DNA of 64,000 nt, from assembly GCA_030789695.1 (NCBI GenBank), contig CM061140.1, positions 171,454,319 to 171,518,318 of the forward strand, written 5' to 3'. The position numbers and the translations under genes are program-made. Every line of letters begins with the position of its first letter. Within the stretch, counting starts at the first letter, position 1. The notes under the pieces are model-generated. The model had not been told where the DNA came from and ran no database searches. It worked only from the letters and a program-made list of their open reading frames with translations. Below, in pieces: positions 20,711 to 31,710 of this stretch. The stretch is from Scilla litardierei. Lineage: Eukaryota > Streptophyta > Magnoliopsida > Asparagales > Asparagaceae.

Positions 20711-23700
20711 GTATTATACGAACCAAAAGGAGAACAAAAGTGGCAACGTCTTGGGAGAAGATGTCATTGTGCTCTTACAAGCAGAGGGAGGCCCAACTAT
20801 CTAATTTGGCATTATCAATCGAAGCCAAAAGAACAAATTAGGACATTGGCTTGTGGTGTTTCTTGGAAGAATCACTTGAGTCATTAGAAAATATGAAATA
20901 TTGCAGTCCGGTGCTTAAAACCAGGTGATCCTAATCAGCTAACTGTGATATGCCGAACTTGTGCTAACATTAATTGCTTCCAATCTGAGAACGTTGGAAA
21001 AGTTACATTCTTAAATCAAACATGCTCGGGCGCATCATAGACGCATCTAACCTAAAACTTTTTTCATATTAAGGAATAGAAATTATAGTTTACAATTTAG
21101 GAATGGGAATTATAGTTTTCAATTTAAACAAGATTTATAGTTTTCAATTTGGAAATAAAGAATTATAATTTTCAGAAAGGATAAGAAATTATAGTCTTCG
21201 ATTTAGGAAAATGATTTTTTTTTCTATTTCAACATTCCCCACCACCACATCTGTGTCATACAATCAAAATGTTTTAGAAGTTGTGAGTTAGGGTAGGATG
21301 TGGTATCGAGAGCCTTAGCCAAGTGTCGAGAGCACCCCAATCGACAGGAGAAAGAAGGGGAATTACCTGCGTACATACACATTCGTGTTAAGATAAAAAG
21401 TTAGGCATTCACATTTTCTGTGGTTTTTCGCCGACGCTCATTGCCACCATCTCACGAGCCCCTTTATACAAAGGAAACAGGTCAGGCTCCCCTTCACCTT
21501 CACATGAGTTTTGTCGTCGCTAGCAGCCTCTCGAAGCCAGCTCGTTACTAGACACTGCCTTCATTAGCATAAGTGAGGGAACACAAGAAAAGGGGGTTAA
21601 AGAATTCCTAACCCTTTTCTCATTGTACGCCTTTGTGAGAGAGAATGGAAGACATGCGAGCTAGAGAACTCTAGCCCCTTTTTCATGTTCTCTCTTCTTG
21701 TGTTGATGCGAGTGGTATCCAGCATGCTTTGGAAGGTGGCAAACAAAGGAAAACTACGACAAAGGTGAGCATCCCCTCAATTTTACATGCAAGCATCAAA
21801 TTTGGTCGTCTGAGCCAAAGTTAAGTAGCCTGAGAAGCGCCTCCACTCTAGATGGCCTCTAATGAGACTGCTTTTAACATCAATGTGTCATTATGGGCAT
21901 CAATTGACAGTTTTCTCACCCCTTCACCACCTTCTTTTGGATACTCTGCATCTGAAGGTCCATAGGATAAATTTAAACTCGAGATATCACACTCCGGTGA
22001 TAGCAATCTGGGAATCATCCTTAAAGATAAGGATGAGAAATGCATGCCCCGTTGCTCTAATCAAGATAACGCCACACATGTTTTGTTGGGACCTCATGGG
22101 TTAATTCTATTGACAATCTTCATGTACACTTCGATTTGTATAAGAGAAAAGATTGTTCTGATGCAAATGTGTCATATTAAGCATAATGGATTGAGACTAA
22201 ATGGAATTAAAACATAGTTTACATTTGTGATCGGATGCCCTAGATAAATGAAAATTTTTATAGAAACACGCCCAAGAAAATAGGAGAGGAAAAAGAAAAG
22301 AATAGAAGGAGTATAAGAGATACAAAGTTGGAAGGAAAATGAGAGAAAATAATAGAGGAACTCGTCAAGGAAACAAATGAGAAGAGAGAACATGCAAAAT
22401 CAATAGAGGAAGCCCAACCTAAAATAATTTATTTGAAATAACTCGAAAGATCCTTAGCATTCCTCTGACTCCTAATTGAGATAATAATATATTATACAAA
22501 TGAGGGATGGTTTTGAATGGGTTTGCTGACAATGGCAAAAAGGTTGGTAGAAAGACGGCTGAGATTTAATCATAAGGAAGAATTATATTTTGAGAGAACC
22601 AAAAAAAGTAATTTTAGTGGGAACTAAATCTAGAGTGGACTAAATTTTGAAGCAACTAAAATTTCAAATTTTGTGGGAACTAAACCTGAAGAGAACTAAA
22701 TTTTGGGGGTAAACTAAATTCTTTAGAGGAACTAAATTTTAATTTAAAATCTTGAGTGGAACCAAATCTAAATGGAACTAAATTTTTGGGGAACTAAAAT
22801 TTAGTTTAAATGTGGTTAAAAATTTTGTTCGTGGATATTTTGAAGGTGGATGTAAATTTTTTTGAAGAGATTTTGAATGTGGTTGAATTTTGGTGTAGTA
22901 TATTTTGAATGAGGCTGTAAATGTTTTTAGGAGGGATAAATTTTGAATGCCCAGTGACCTATGGTCACCGGTTATAACTAATTAGTCACTAAATAGCAAC
23001 TTTTTTCTTTGATGGAAGTTCAAAGAATCTAGCAATGAATTCCTGATTTTGCACATATCTAAATTTACTTTTTTTATAATATCCTCGATAGTGTACCCTT
23101 TAACTCTCCATACTTGTTTTCCCACGCTTTCATTGATACCTCCTTGATTGTTTTCTCTTACCTTCTACTCTCTGTTTTCTTATTTGCATCTCAATTGTTT
23201 CGTCAAATTTTGTGTCTCCTTAATACTTTCTTTTACTTCACGTCTTAATTCTTTCTCGATTATTACATTCATCCTATTGTATATATTTATCCCTTCTGTT
23301 AGTTCTTTTCTTTCCATCATATAACTTCTACCAAGCAACGGCCTCTTGTAAAACCTGACACATGGCAGGCTATATCTCTGGACACATAGGCACTTAATCC
23401 CAGTTGCAACATTTTATTTCATGGGTTTTATGTGTCATAAAGTGTATAAAATCCAGACTAATGATGCAATTGTTTGGGTGAGGTTAAGGTTTAGTCAGCT
23501 TTAACCTGACCCATTTATATCTCTAACCTTAATAAGAATCGCTAACAATGGAGCTACCCGAACCCAATCCAAGATTCTCTATTTAATGAAATGCTACATT
23601 GTCTTATAAAAATCATAACCTCAATAATGGGGAAAGAGGTTTTTGAAGATTAAAAACAATTTAAGGGATATTAACTAGATACCATATTTACATAGTATTC

Positions 23701-25756
23701 ATGACTGGCTATTTGTATTTGACTAAATAAAATCAACGAATCCAAAGTTAAAAAGCAAATTTATCTTGTTGTCTTTGTTATCTTAAAGCATGTTGATTTA
23801 ACTTCTTGACCCATTATTACCATTTTCATCCCACGATCTAAGCAATACTGAGGAATAAGGATAGACTTTATGGATAATGGTTAAAATCAGAGATAAGAAG
23901 TATAAGGTGTTTTTTATTTTAAGTAGATGACAGAAGGAAGGGAGAAAACGCATGACGGCATGACACAGATGGAAGAGGAATATATGGAAAGAAGGCATGG
24001 CAACTAGGAGAAGAACTAAGGTAAAAGTTGAGGTTAAACAGGAGTTTATGCTTTTCTTAAAGTGAATGGGTTATATAGCTATTATATGTTTACAAAACAA
24101 AATTGTATGATGAAATCGTCAAAATGGCTAATGCTTGGTATTTTGTATAAGCATGCCAGCAAAAATGGGGTGTACGTTGAAAGCCCTTTCCTCTACAAAT
24201 AAAATTTAATGTTTTTATGATGCCTTATCATATCAGCTTAGTTGGATCAAATGATTGAACTAGAACCCTAACTACATATTTATCATGTTAATGAGATTGA
24301 ACTTGAATCACTTGATTATGACCAGTTCCCAATAAATGGCACATCATGTCCTCTAATTTCGGGCCAGTTTCAGGTCAAAATTTCAGGTTTAGTCAGAATT
24401 GACACTAGACCTTGTGCAAAATATGAATGGAAATGTTTTGCGGATAAAATAAAACATCACAAGCTAAAATCATATGAGATCCTCATTCAGCTAGATCGGA
24501 GTAATGGGGGCATATATAACCCCCAAGCTTATCTTTGAGTGAGACCTGCATAGGGCTATCAGCTAAATCTTACCCACTAATAATTCATGTAGCCCAATAA
24601 ATATTCAAAATCTGATGTCTTCAGCGATTTCAACCAATAATATATCTTCATTTCCCTCTTCAACATGGTCAGTTCATGTATGATTCCTAGAATGTATATC
24701 CTTCCTGTGTGTGAATCTTGTTGTGCATCCCTCAAGTAACTAGTTAAAAATTTATTCATTTCAAACAAAGACAACACAAGCACCATAATCCCCGATTTCC
24801 CAAGTCTCCCAAATTAGAATAATGCCTTAAATTTCAGACTCTAACACAAATTTTAAATGTTTTATCACCTTTTGTTCATTGTAATAGCTTCTCCTACGTA
24901 ACTCCCAAACCAATGAGGCTCTTTCCCCTTTTCGTAGTATGAAAAGAAAACCACATTTATAATAAAAATAACACAAGGAACATCTCCATATCCCTTTTTG
25001 CTATTTAGGCACAGGAAAATTAAAAACTAGGAAACCAGCCCACTCCACTATTATTGAGAACACAAGTCTTGAGGGAATGCATTTTCAAATAATGCATTTG
25101 GATCCATTACATGTACCAAATGCCTCCTACGAATCAATATCTAAAGCACATTAACCTATGGAAACCTAGAACAAAAGTATATCACAATATGAACCAAAAT
25201 ATTAGGTATCTCAAAGGGAGGCAAATTTCTATGGAAGTTTCAAGTCCCAAGAATTTGCAGTCATACAAATATCCAATTGTAGCATTTTTCCCCCTTTCAA
25301 AACCCTTGACTTAGTTCCTCTCTTCAGAACAGCATAAACGAACAATAATAGAAGCACATGACTCTAATCATAAATAAATAATTATGGTTAATAATCCTGT
25401 GGTGCATTCACCTAGCGTTATCTACAAAACCATGATGCACCCCACGTCTCTGAAAAAAAAAGGAAAAAGAATGTCTTTTGTCGCAAAACGGGGAAAGGAC
25501 CAAGCAGAGAAAATCATGAGAAGCTAAAACCAGGATGTGTACTGGCTTCCAATGCAACCGATATCACTGCCCAAACCAACAAAAAATTTCATCTTTTACA
25601 TGTGCAGAGCCAAAGGTAGCTTATAATCAAACATAACGAGCTCAACTAACAAGAATACAGAGAAAAGAATACCAACCCCTAACTTTACGTCAACTGAAGG
25701 GGGGAAATCACCACCAATGCAGAATTAGAGTCAAAAAGATTGGAAATTCCACTAAC
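20711..25756. other. About 5 kb of intron 2 without genes; AT-rich degenerate repeats
   Basis: No coding homology was recognised on either strand. Two patches of degenerate short repeats stand out: ATTATAGTTTTCAATTT variants at about 21066-21215, and GGAACTAAATTTT variants at about 22600-22930. The remainder looks like ordinary AT-rich intron or decayed repeat. Confidence 0.5.
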
Positions 25757-26277
25757 CGTACAAAATTCCAAGAGCAAGAGCACAAACAACAGCCGAAGCA
25801 AGCACCCAGAGCAGCGCACTCTTCATCCTCTTCCCAACGCTCCTACATTACACCGCCAACATAAAAATCAGAGCCACAACCATCCCAATAACCAATCAAG
25901 GACCAGATCTTAGAAACTCTAGCATACTTATCCTGATCCCCTTCATAATAGAACATTGCGAACGGAATGAAGAAGAAAACAAGAACAGCATCGACGATGT
26001 AAATGACAAGCCAGAGCGTCTTCATGGGCAGCGTGAGATTGCAGGCGCCGTTATATAGCGCATGGCGGCAGGCCTGGCGGTTAGCGACATCGGCGGGGAG
26101 CATGAGGATGGAGATGGCGGCGACGGAGAGCCCGACGACGACCACGAGCTTCGGGAAGTAGGCCTGGTTGACGTCATCAGGGTGCTGGTAGTTCACGAGG
26201 AGGTAGATGTTGAAGAGGAGGACGAGAACGCATACCACTGCGGCCACGATCACGAGAGCAAGATTGAAATCCCCCAT
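25757..26277 (-). CDS. LMBR1/LIMR-type membrane protein, exons 1-2
   Basis: Exon 1 is 25928-26277 and exon 2 is 25757-25842. Translation starts at the ATG at 26275-26277, giving MGDFNLALVIVAAVVCVLVL. The in-frame upstream extension is not family-like, so this start was chosen. The product begins with a hydrophobic segment (about residues 6-27), then YLLVNYQHPDDVNQAYFPK, two more hydrophobic segments around ADVANRQACRHALYNGACN, and FAMFYYEGDQDK. Exon 1 ends with two bases of the Lys codon before GTATGC, and exon 2 adds SVGKRMKSALLWVLASAVVC. The sequence matches the highly conserved N-terminus of plant LMBR1 domain proteins. Its detailed function is unknown. It continues at 10499 after intron 2. 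Confidence 0.95.
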
Positions 26278-26611
26278 TATTTTGGGGGCAGATCGCCGGA
26301 TCTGGAAGAGGATCCGCCGAATTTGGTGGATATGGGAACGATCAAAGGAGTGAATTGGTCGAGATTTTGGGGAGTAGGGGTTGAATTTCGAACAGGAGGA
26401 GACGGAGGAGAGGGTTGGTGGGTTGGTAACGAAGAGATAGGCTGTCACCGAGTGGGTTCGGGGCCTTCGGGCTGGCCGACTCCGAAGGATCCTTGGCGAG
26501 AGTTTGCGTGTTTTTCAAAAAATTTCAAAGTAGGCAAATTACATTACGGGGGTAAGGCCCTAAATGGGTTGGTTGTTTTGTTACAAATTGGGATTTTGGT
26601 ATTGAGTTTTA

Positions 26612-27117
26612 GGGCCTGTTCTTTTGCTGGATCGTGAGAATAGGGAAACTTGGTGAATAGTAGATGGATTGTGGAATCTTGACGTGTTGCCCACGGGTGG
26701 CATTGTTGAGTAAAAAGTTGGTTGTGGGCCCCGCATCAATTTTCTTGTGTATGTGTGTTCTTTTGGGTTTGAAAGTTGGGATAGAAAGTGAGATGTGTTG
26801 TCCATTATTGTTAAAATAATTAATTAAAACCAGAATTTAAAAAAACCAAAACAGATCAATTTCATTGGTTTAGAGGCACTTTGTGGGGCCTGCGTCTCAA
26901 CTTTCCCAGAAAATGGGCTGTAATCCTCGCGTTTTGCGGGGATTTCATTCGTTCCAATTTAGAACGCCAGCAAGGCGCAAGCTCCAGATTTTCCCAGCCC
27001 GAAATTTTCGAGCAAACGAACAGAAATTAAGAAAAGAGATGAGAGAGAAGGATATGAGACGGTGAATAGTAAGATTTTTGAGGAATCTCCTCAACTTTTC
27101 GCGGAAAGAACAGGCCC
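26612..27117. mobile_element. PIF/Harbinger-type MITE upstream of the LMBR1 gene
   Basis: A 506-bp sequence with terminal inverted repeats GGGCCTGTTCTTT (left) and AAAGAACAGGCCC (right), flanked by TTA at 26609-26611 and 27118-27120. The TTA duplication and the GGGCCTGTT-type termini are hallmarks of Tourist/PIF-Harbinger MITEs. No transposase frame is present. The element lies 335 bp upstream of the LMBR1-gene start codon, within the likely promoter. Confidence 0.87.
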
Positions 27118-27120
27118 TTA

Positions 27121-27867
27121 ACAAAAGTATTAGTCATGTTCACTTAAGATTTTCTCCCGTGAAATGTTTGTTTCCCAAAAAATTATTTCCACAGTTAAAA
27201 TTTAAAAGAACAACAAATTAGCGTAAAAATATTATCGACGTGAGCGCCTTCGACGCGGAACCACAAATTCGGCATGGTCGCCTTCGACACGGAACAACAA
27301 ATTCGGCGTTGAACAACATATTAACATAGAACAACAAATTCGACGGGGAACAACAAATTAGCGTGAAAAAATTGCACGGGCGACCTAATAATGACATCAT
27401 GCGGGGCCCAATGTGAGTGTATTAATTACGACGTTCTGTAATCCTATTTGTAAGTGTATTATTTTCTTCTCGATGAGATCAAATGTCCGGATATATAAGG
27501 ATAATTTGAACATGCAACATATAATTCATTGATAATATTACTTTTCCTTATTTTTGAAGCATGGATGTTCAACTTCCAAGACCTCTTAAATTCAAAGATC
27601 TCGAATTTCACAAAACTAAATGAAGTTTTAGTTCTCCAAAAAGTTCCCCCCAAAATACAAAAGTTTTCCCTTCCAAAATTTTCACAAACTCTCATCTCAA
27701 CCGTTGATTTCCCAAGATTAAATCTCAACCATCCTTCTATCAACCTGTTTGTCCTGGTCAGCTTGTCCTAGTCAGCTTGTCCTAATCAGCCCTAGTATTC
27801 AAAAACAGTTATCAAATGTAATATAGATAATTTTTTATTAGTTTGAAAAAAAAGTAGATTAAAAAGT
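27121..27867. other. No gene seen; short direct repeats
   Basis: Mostly AT-rich intergenic DNA. A GAACAACAAATTCG-type phrase recurs four or more times between about 27250 and 27365, and a TGTCCTGGTCAGCT-like phrase is repeated near 27752-27790. No coding signal was recognised. Confidence 0.5.
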
Positions 27868-28257
27868 GTGTTGTCAACGAGCAATTGTTCAGATGACATT
27901 CACTTCTTCCTCCTTTCTGGTAGATGCGGGATCAAGACCCGACTAGCCGAGGAAGTTAGCCGTCGAGACCAAGTGGATCTTCTCGAAGAAGCAATCGAGG
28001 AGACGAGTTTGGAGGAGCTATTTCCGGGCGACAACAATGAACCCTCCATTCGGCAAGAAGCCAAGCTCAAGGAGCTAGAGACGAAGGAGGATCGCGAAGA
28101 AACCTCCGAGAGAAATCTGAAGGAGAAACCACCACGACTGCACCCACTAGACCCCGGAGAAAAGAAGATGCATGAGGAGGAACACAGTGAGCTGAACAAC
28201 AAGAAGGAGCATGGAGATGGCCACATTCGGGACCTCTCCAACCTAAAACCGCCATGA
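27868..28257 (+). CDS. Unrecognised charged ORF, possibly the end of a gypsy Pol
   Basis: A 129-codon frame rich in Glu, Lys and Arg (EEAIEETSLEELFPGDNN, then KELETKEDREETSERNLKEK). I do not recognise a domain. Just downstream, GCGCTTCTTGGAAGGCAACC resembles the sequence that commonly precedes the 3' LTR of Athila/Tat-type gypsy elements. The frame may therefore be the degraded C-terminal end of such an element. The start codon is uncertain. Confidence 0.3.
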   Translation: MLSTSNCSDDIHFFLLSGRCGIKTRLAEEVSRRDQVDLLEEAIEETSLEELFPGDNNEPSIRQEAKLKELETKEDREETSERNLKEKPPRLHPLDPGEKKMHEEEHSELNNKKEHGDGHIRDLSNLKPP

Positions 28258-29301
28258 TGACATCAAGATAGTGAGTCAAGCTCACGACTAAAAACGAGCG
28301 CTTCTTGGAAGGCAACCCAACGATTTCTATTTAGATTTTCCATTTTTAATTTTTGATCTTCATTTAAACTAGGTTGACCTGGATTTTTGTTCGTTAATAA
28401 ATCCCCAAACCCAAAAAATTAACCAATTGTTTGATCGCATGGTGAAAAAGAAGAAATATGGAGGAAAGGAACCCACACGGCCGCGTCATACAGACTCACG
28501 CGACCGCGTGGATGTTATTTTGAGAGATAACTGACGCGCCCGCATCATCCAAATCGAAACGGGCAGCGAAAGTTACTGAAAAACTTAAGCCAAAATCCAA
28601 TTTCTCAGGGATTTTCGCGACCGCGTCACTTTGGATAATGCGATCGCGTCTATTTCCCTTTTTGGATGAAACAACACGACCGTGTTAATCTAAACGGCGC
28701 GGGCCGCGAATCTCTCTGGTTTCTGTGCCCAAAATTTTCAAAACAGAACAGAACTTTTGCGGCCGTGTCGGTCAAACGACGCGACCACGTCAACCTCCAC
28801 TTTCACAACACTTTGACGCGGCCATTTCGATTTACCACGTGGCCCGCGTAAAATGCCTATATAACCCCCAAAACCCCCAAATGGCCCGATCCACTTCATT
28901 TTTTCTCGAAACGGTTCACATCCCCACGATCTCCTTCCAATCAACTCTCAAACTCTCCCAAACTCTTCTAATCAACTTCCAAAGCTTCTCCATCCACCAG
29001 CAACCATCTACATCACCCTTTACACCCCGCATCCGCTTCGATAAACCCTAGGGCATCCGATTTTTAGGGTTTTTGGGAACCCAAACGATGCGGTCAATTA
29101 TTAGCCATGTGCTTGGCTTGGAATCACTTGAGGGGACTCGTCTACGAGCGTTGGGAGCATCGACTTCAGCAAGGAGCTCCGTCTTGGGTAACTTCGCTCC
29201 TCTACTCATTAAATTCCAAATTTTTATTGCTGAAATCGCCAATTTTTGCGTGAGTCTGCACACACCCCATTACACACCATATTGCATCACTCACGCCTTC
29301 A
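28258..29301 (+). mobile_element. LTR-like region with ACGCG-NN-CGCGT array and TATA box
   Basis: The region follows a GGCAACCCAAC motif. It carries about eleven variants of the inverted-repeat motif ACGCG-NN-CGCGT between about 28475 and 28850, then TATATAA at 28858-28864, and then a C/T-rich presumptive leader. The arrangement is that of a U3-R-U5 segment of a gypsy LTR, probably Athila/Tat-like. LTR ends, primer site and a partner LTR could not be located, so the boundaries are approximate. Confidence 0.5.
28858..28864 (+). promoter_or_regulatory. TATA box of the LTR-like region
   Basis: TATATAA directly follows the last copy of the ACGCG-NN-CGCGT array and precedes a C/A-rich stretch typical of a plant transcript start. 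No start site is proven. Confidence 0.5.
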
Positions 29302-29442
29302 CATGATGCCTCCTAGAGAGCGCAGAAAGAAGGCCACCGTCACTGGCCCCTCACAGGTTAAGCGAAAGCGTCGAAAGACGACGGCTCTTGAAGCCGATAT
29401 TGCGAAGGGGTGGCCCTTTGACTTACGGTGCACGACACAGTA
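29302..29442 (+). CDS. Short basic ORF leading into the minisatellite
   Basis: From an ATG at 29302-29307 the frame reads MPPRERRKKATVTGPSQVKR and then KRRKTTALEADI before it enters the first minisatellite unit as AKGWPFDLR, and it stops at 29442. The basic start resembles the beginning of an Athila/Tat-type Gag, but this is only a weak resemblance. The minisatellite is read in the same frame at first and can encode an 18-residue repeat. Confidence 0.3.
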
Positions 29443-31671
29443 GGGTCGTGCAGTGGCAAAGGGGTGGCTCTTCGACTTACAGCTGTCGATGTAGTAGGAT
29501 CGTGCAGTGACGAAGCAGTGGCCCTTTGACTTACGGCTGACGACACGAGAGTGTCGTTCAGCGGCAAAGTGGTGGCCCTTCGACTTACGACTGAGGACAG
29601 AGAGGTTCGTTCAACGGTGAATGGGTGGCCCTTCGACTTATGGCTGAAGATGCGAGAGGGTCGTTCAGTGGTGAAGGGCTGGTACCTTCGACCTACAGCT
29701 GACGACGCATGGAGTCGTTCAGTGGCGAAGTGGTGACCCTTTGACTTACGGCTGACGATGCGAAAAGGTCGTTCAGAGATAAAGGGGTGGCCCCTTCGAC
29801 TTACGGATGATGACACAGGGAGTCGTTCAGTGGCGAAGGGGTGGCCCTTCGACTTACGGGTGACGACGCGAGAGGGTCGTTCAGTGGCGAAGGGGCGGTC
29901 CCTTCGACTTACGGCTGACGATGCGAGAGGGTCGTTCAGTGGCGAAGGGGCAACCCCTTCGACGTATGGCTGACGATGCGAGATGGTCGTTCAGTGGCAA
30001 AGGAGTGGCCCCTTCGACCTACGGTTGACGATACGAGGGGGTCGTTCAGTGACGAAGGGATGGCCCCTTCGACCTATGGCTGACGACGCGAGAGGGTCGT
30101 GCAGTGGCGAAGGGGGTTCCCTTAGACTTACGGCTGACGATGCAGTAGGGTCGTGCAGTGGCGAAGGGATGGCCCTTCGAATTACTGCCGACGACGAAGT
30201 AGGGTCGTGTAGTGGCGAAGGGGTGGTCCTTCGACTTACGGTTGTCGATGCAACAGGGTCGTGCAGTGGCGAAGGGGTGGCCCTTCGACTTATGGTTGAC
30301 GACACGAGAGGGTCACTCGATGGCGAAGGGATGGCCCTTCGACTTACGGCTGACGACACGAGAGGGTCGTGCAGTGGCGAAGGGGTGGCCCTTCGACTTA
30401 CTGCTGACGATGTAGTAAGGTCGTGCAGTGGTGAAGGGGTGACCCTTCGACTTACGGCTGACGACACGAGAGGGTTGTTCAGAGGCGAAGGGATGGCCCT
30501 TCGACTTACGGCTGACGACGTGAGAGGGTCGTTTAGCGGTGAAGGGGTCACCCTTCGACTTACGGCTGACAACGCGAGAGGGTCGTTTAGTGGCGAAGGG
30601 GTGGCCCCATTGATCTACGGCTGATGACACAGGGAGTCGTTCAGTGGCGAAGGAGTGACCCTTCGACTTACACCTGACAACGCGAGAGGGTTATTCAGTG
30701 ACGACGGGGTGACCCTTCGACTTACAGCTAACAATACGAGAAGGTCGTTCGGTGGCAAAGAGGTGGCCCCTTCGACCTACGACTAACGACGTAGGGAGTC
30801 ATTCAGTGGCGAAGGGGTGGCCCTTCGACTTATAGTTGACAACGCGAGAGGGTCGTTCAGTGGCAAATGGGTGTCCCCTTCGACTTATGGCTGACGACGT
30901 AGGGAGTCGTTCAGTGGCGAAGGGATGCCCCTTCGATTTATGGCTGACGATGCGAGAGGGTCGCTCAGTGGCAAAGGGGTTGCCCCTTCAACTTACGGCT
31001 GATGATGCAAGGATTCGTTCAGTGGCGAAGGGGTGGCCCTTCGACTTACGGCTGACGACGAGAGAGGATCGTTCAGTGGCGAAGGGGTGGCCCATTTGAC
31101 TTACGGCTGACGACGCGAGAGGGTCGTTCAGTGGCAAAGGGGTGGCCCCTTCGACGTACGGCTGACGACGCAAGAGAGTCATTCAGTGGCGAAGGGTGGC
31201 CCCTTCGACTTACGACTGACGACGTGAGAGAGTCGTTCAGTGGCAAAGGGGTGGCCCTTCGGCTTATGGTTGACGACGCGAGAGGGTCGTTCAGTGGCGA
31301 AGGGGTGGCACGTTCGGCTTACGACTGACGACACGATGGGGTCGTTCAGTGACAAATGGGTGGTCTTTCGACTTACGGCTGACAAAGCGAGAGTGTCGTT
31401 CAGTGACGAAGGGGTGGACCCTTCGGCTTACGGCTGACGATGTAAGAGGGTCGTTTAGTGGAGAAGGGGTGGCCCCTTCGCCTTACGGCTGACGACGCAG
31501 GGAGTCGTTTAGTGGCGAAGGGGTCGTCCCTTCGACTTATGGCTGACGACACGAGAGAGTCGTTCAGTGGCGAAGGGGCGGCCTCTTCGACTTACGGCTG
31601 ACAACGCGGTAGGGTCGTTCAGTGGCGAAGGGGTGGCCCTTCGACTTACGGCTGACGATACGGTATATGAG
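29402..31671. repeat. 54-bp minisatellite, 42 copies, each with a hairpin
   Basis: I counted 42 consecutive units of 53-55 bp, mostly 54. Each begins near GGCGAAGGGGTGGCCCTTCG and ends near GAGGGTCGTTCAGT. Every unit holds an inverted repeat CGAAGGG/CCCTTCG around a 4-base loop. In many units GTCGTTCAG and CTGACGAC could extend a second, outer stem. Because 54 is a multiple of three, long open frames appear on both strands with 18-residue repeats such as AKGWPFDLRLTTREGRSV. Units of 53 or 55 bp break the frame, so protein coding is unlikely. Adjacent copies differ by a few bases. Confidence 0.95.
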
Positions 31672-31710
31672 TTTCATCATTATGAATCTGGCCCATCTAG
31701 ACTTCCCAAA

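Larger units (their letters stand above)
10500..25756 (-). other. Giant intron 2 of the LMBR1-type gene
   Basis: The exon 2 donor (TACG then GTTAGT) lies at 25757/25756 and the exon 3 acceptor (ATACCAG) at 10500. The reading phase carries across: one base from exon 2 plus GA from exon 3 gives the conserved glycine. Between them are 15.3 kb holding a microsatellite, a Ty1/copia element in sense orientation, a pol-less gypsy derivative and several kb of AT-rich DNA. I infer that this is one intron because the exons are colinear, in phase and consecutive in the family's sequence. Confidence 0.8.

Noticed and set aside
26062..26637. 191-codon plus-strand frame
   Set aside because: It is antisense to exon 1 of the LMBR1-type gene, whose minus-strand reading is strongly family-like and correctly spliced.
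29358..31437. Long frames on both strands of the 54-bp array (for example 29983-30624 plus, 29991-30572 minus)
   Set aside because: They follow from a period that is a multiple of three. They occur on both strands, and stop wherever a unit is 53 or 55 bp.
29402..31671. CRISPR-like array
   Set aside because: The units are tandem without unique spacers, neighbouring units are diverged copies of the whole 54 bp, and the host is a plant.
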